A DNA stretch of 64,000 nucleotides. Origin: Rubrivirga marina (GTDB lineage: Bacteria; Bacteroidota; Rhodothermia; Rhodothermales; Rubricoccaceae). The stretch lies in the NCBI RefSeq assembly GCF_002283365.1, contig NZ_MQWD01000001.1, positions 1,435,154-1,499,153 on the forward strand, written 5' to 3'. A program made the position numbers and the translations under genes. The notes beneath the pieces were generated by a model. That model saw only the letters and a list, made by a program, of their open reading frames with translations, did not search any database and was not told the DNA's origin. Positions 62,264-64,000 of this stretch are shown here, piece by piece (the stretch's first letter is position 1; each line of letters begins with the position of its first letter).

Positions 62264-62908
62264 ATGATCTCGGACCTCCCCGTCGACCTCTCGCCGGCGC
62301 AGCGCGACACGCTTGACGCCTACGTCGGCCAACTCGAGCGCGTCAACGCGCGCGTCAACCTCGTGGCCCGGCCGGCCGGGCGCGCCGACCTGGAGCGGCA
62401 CGTCCGCCACTGCCTCGCCCTCGCCGTTCGGCCGTTCCCTGACGGCGCCGTGGTCGTCGACTGGGGCACGGGCGGCGGGCTCCCGGCCGTCCCGCTGGCG
62501 GTCGCGTTCCCGGACGTGCAGGTGGTCGCCGTCGACGCCGTCGGCAAGAAGACCGAAGCCGTCAAGTTGTTTGCCCGGCGGCTCGGACTCGAAAACCTCG
62601 ACGTCTGGAACGGTCGCGCCGAGGCGTACGACGGACCGGCGCCCCACCTCTCGGTCAGCCGCGCGACGGCGCCGCTCGCCACGCTCTGGGGGTGGCACGT
62701 GCGGGCCCGCCAGCCGATGGGTGGCCAGACGGACGGCGCGTGGGCGCCCGGCCTCGTCTGCCTCAAGGGCGGCGACCTCACGGCCGAGACCGCCGACCTC
62801 GGCGACGCCGCGCCCGAGGCGGAGGTCGTCACCGAGTCGCTCGCCGACGTCCTCGGGACCGAGTGGGGCGACAAGGCGATCGTCAGCGTGACGGACGGCG
62901 CCGTGTAA
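62264..62908 (+). CDS. rsmG: 16S rRNA (guanine527-N7)-methyltransferase
   Basis: A 214-residue methyltransferase that makes m7G527 in 16S rRNA. Motifs: LERVNARVNLVARP, HVRHCLALAV, VVDWGTGGGLPAVPLAVAFP (SAM loop), VDAVGKKTEAVKLFARRLGL and SRATAPLATL. It is the usual partner of mnmG in near-origin clusters, here separated from it by the SDR and HxlR pair. Confidence 0.93.
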   Translation: MISDLPVDLSPAQRDTLDAYVGQLERVNARVNLVARPAGRADLERHVRHCLALAVRPFPDGAVVVDWGTGGGLPAVPLAVAFPDVQVVAVDAVGKKTEAVKLFARRLGLENLDVWNGRAEAYDGPAPHLSVSRATAPLATLWGWHVRARQPMGGQTDGAWAPGLVCLKGGDLTAETADLGDAAPEAEVVTESLADVLGTEWGDKAIVSVTDGAV

Positions 62909-63016
62909 GGCACGGGCCGGATCCGTCCCGGCTACCGGTCTGGGATGTTTTGGGTTCGGCGTGCGAAACGCAGGCCCTCCTGCTGTACGTTCGGGCACCC
63001 TGGCGGCTTGGTGCGT

Positions 63017-64000
63017 ATGACCCCGTTGGTTGGTCGTGAGCGGGAGGTGCGGGCCATCACCTCTCTGATCGATTCGGCACGAGATCGTGGGGGGGCTCAT
63101 GATCCGGGGAGAGGCGGGCATCGGGAAAACGGCGCTCCTCCAGTTGGCGCGCCGGCACGCCGAGGCGAAAGGGGCCCTCGTGCTGTCGACGACGGGCATC
63201 CAGGCGGAGGCGTCCCTGCCGTTCGCCGGGCTCCACCACCTCCTTCCGGAGATCGACAACCTGCCGGCCCCGCAGCGCGACGCGATGTGCGTGGCCTTCG
63301 GGATGAGCGCCGGGAGCGCGCCCAACCGGTTCCTCCTCGGGCTCGCCACCCTGACCCTCTTGAGCGAGGCGGCCGGGCACCGTTCGTGCTCGTCCTCATC
63401 GACGACACGCAGTGGGTCGACCGGTCGACGTGCGACGTGCTCGCCTTCGTGGAGCGCCGGCTCGAGGCCGACCCCGTCGTGCTCCTGTTCGCCGTACGCG
63501 ACGGGGACCGGTGCGCGCTCGTAGAGGCGGCCCCGGACGTCCTGGAGCTAGAGCCGCTCGCGGCCGAGGCCGCGGCGGCCCACCTCGACCGGCTCGCGCC
63601 GGGCCTCTCGCGCGCCTCCAGGGAGCGGGTCCTGAAGGAGTCCGCGGGCACCCCCCTCGCCCTGACCGAGCTGCCGTCGGCTCTCGAGAGCGCCGGCCTC
63701 GGCGGGCGTGGCTCCCTGCCGGGGCGACTCCCACTGACCGCCCGGCTGGAGCGGGCCTTCGCCGCGCGCCTGGCGGGGTTGCCGAGAGGGCGTGCTCCTC
63801 CCCATCGGCGCGAACCCGCTGCTGGCGCTCGTCGAGTGTTCCCGCGGCGCGGCCGCCCTCGCCGACGTCCGGCCGGGCGACGCCGTCGACCACCTCCGGC
63901 GCGTCTTCGACCCGGCGGATGTCGCCTACCACCCCGCCTCGCGTGCCTGGGTCCTCGTCGATCTCGCCGAGGCGCCCGTGCGGGCTGGGCGTCAGTCCGA
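63017..64000 (+). pseudogene. LuxR/LAL-type ATPase regulator, frameshifted and partial
   Basis: The N-terminal part of a large LuxR (LAL/MalT-like) regulator. It starts MTPLVGREREVRAITSLIDS. The P-loop is RGEAGIGKTALLQLARRH, followed by EASLPFAGLHHLLPEIDNL, then Walker B VLVLIDDTQWVDRSTCDVLA. The protein runs through three frames. A first shift lies at the 7-G tract near 63089-63095, a second near 63377-63385 (between LLSEAAGH and PFVLVL), a third near 63782 (between ARLAGLP and GVLLPIGAN). It is read to the window edge, so the HTH is not seen. Either the gene is decaying or the sequence has indel errors. Confidence 0.7.

Overview
The window is very GC-rich, with short intergenic gaps and many 1-4 bp start/stop overlaps. 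Several features point to a marine member of the Rhodothermota (Rubricoccus/Rubrivirga-like): an omega-subunit gene next to coaBC, gmk and yicC, a C-terminal domain like those used for Por-type secretion, Bacteroidota-style secreted proteins, and an rpmH-rnpA-yidC-mnmE block. This placement rests on gene content and sequence style, not on a search.

Layout. 1-6839 (+): end of a secreted protein, then a galactose/alpha-galactoside operon (sugar nucleotidyltransferase, galactokinase, SGLT-type symporter, GH27 alpha-galactosidase), a short antisense GH95 remnant and a ThuA-like lipoprotein. 6871-29877 (-): one 23-kb operon for an extracellular contractile injection system (eCIS). From the promoter side it encodes sheath, tube, a gp28-like zinc-ribbon protein, a proline-rich protein, a Pvc16-like terminator, an AAA+ ATPase, a small protein, a candidate Cys-rich HExxH effector with a small candidate immunity protein, a tube-initiator domain, a LysM protein, hub, spike, PAAR tip, gp25, two large baseplate proteins, a tail-protein-I-like protein and a 1155-residue DUF6519/Ig-like/DUF4397 protein. 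30364-39160 (-): sialate O-acetylesterase, a hypothetical protein, rpoN, a DUF3109 protein, an SGNH hydrolase and the coaBC-rpoZ-gmk-yicC block. 39247-49870: mixed genes, including an AbiEii-like nucleotidyltransferase, a thioredoxin-reductase-like enzyme, a WrbA-like flavodoxin, an LVIVD protein, a DUF305 protein, nuoI, a two-component pair and ilvE. 50028-52513: a LacI regulator divergent from a TIM-barrel sugar isomerase-like gene, with a perfect LacI-type palindrome between them. 52544-62908: tRNA-Val, tRNA-Gly, rpmH, rnpA, yidC, mnmE, mnmG and rsmG, the ancestral near-origin order, interrupted by a secreted NTF2-like protein and two paralogous membrane proteins, one with an in-frame amber codon. 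63017-64000: a frameshifted LuxR/LAL-type ATPase regulator that runs off the window.

The whole window is sprinkled with a short palindrome (core CCGCCTCG-N-CGAGGCGG). Most copies lie just after stop codons. Several lie in frame inside mnmE, mnmG, coaBC and the nucleotidyltransferase gene, where they encode a recurring (A/P)RLGxEA-like peptide. The candidate eCIS effector/immunity pair and this palindromic element are the two most unusual signals here.
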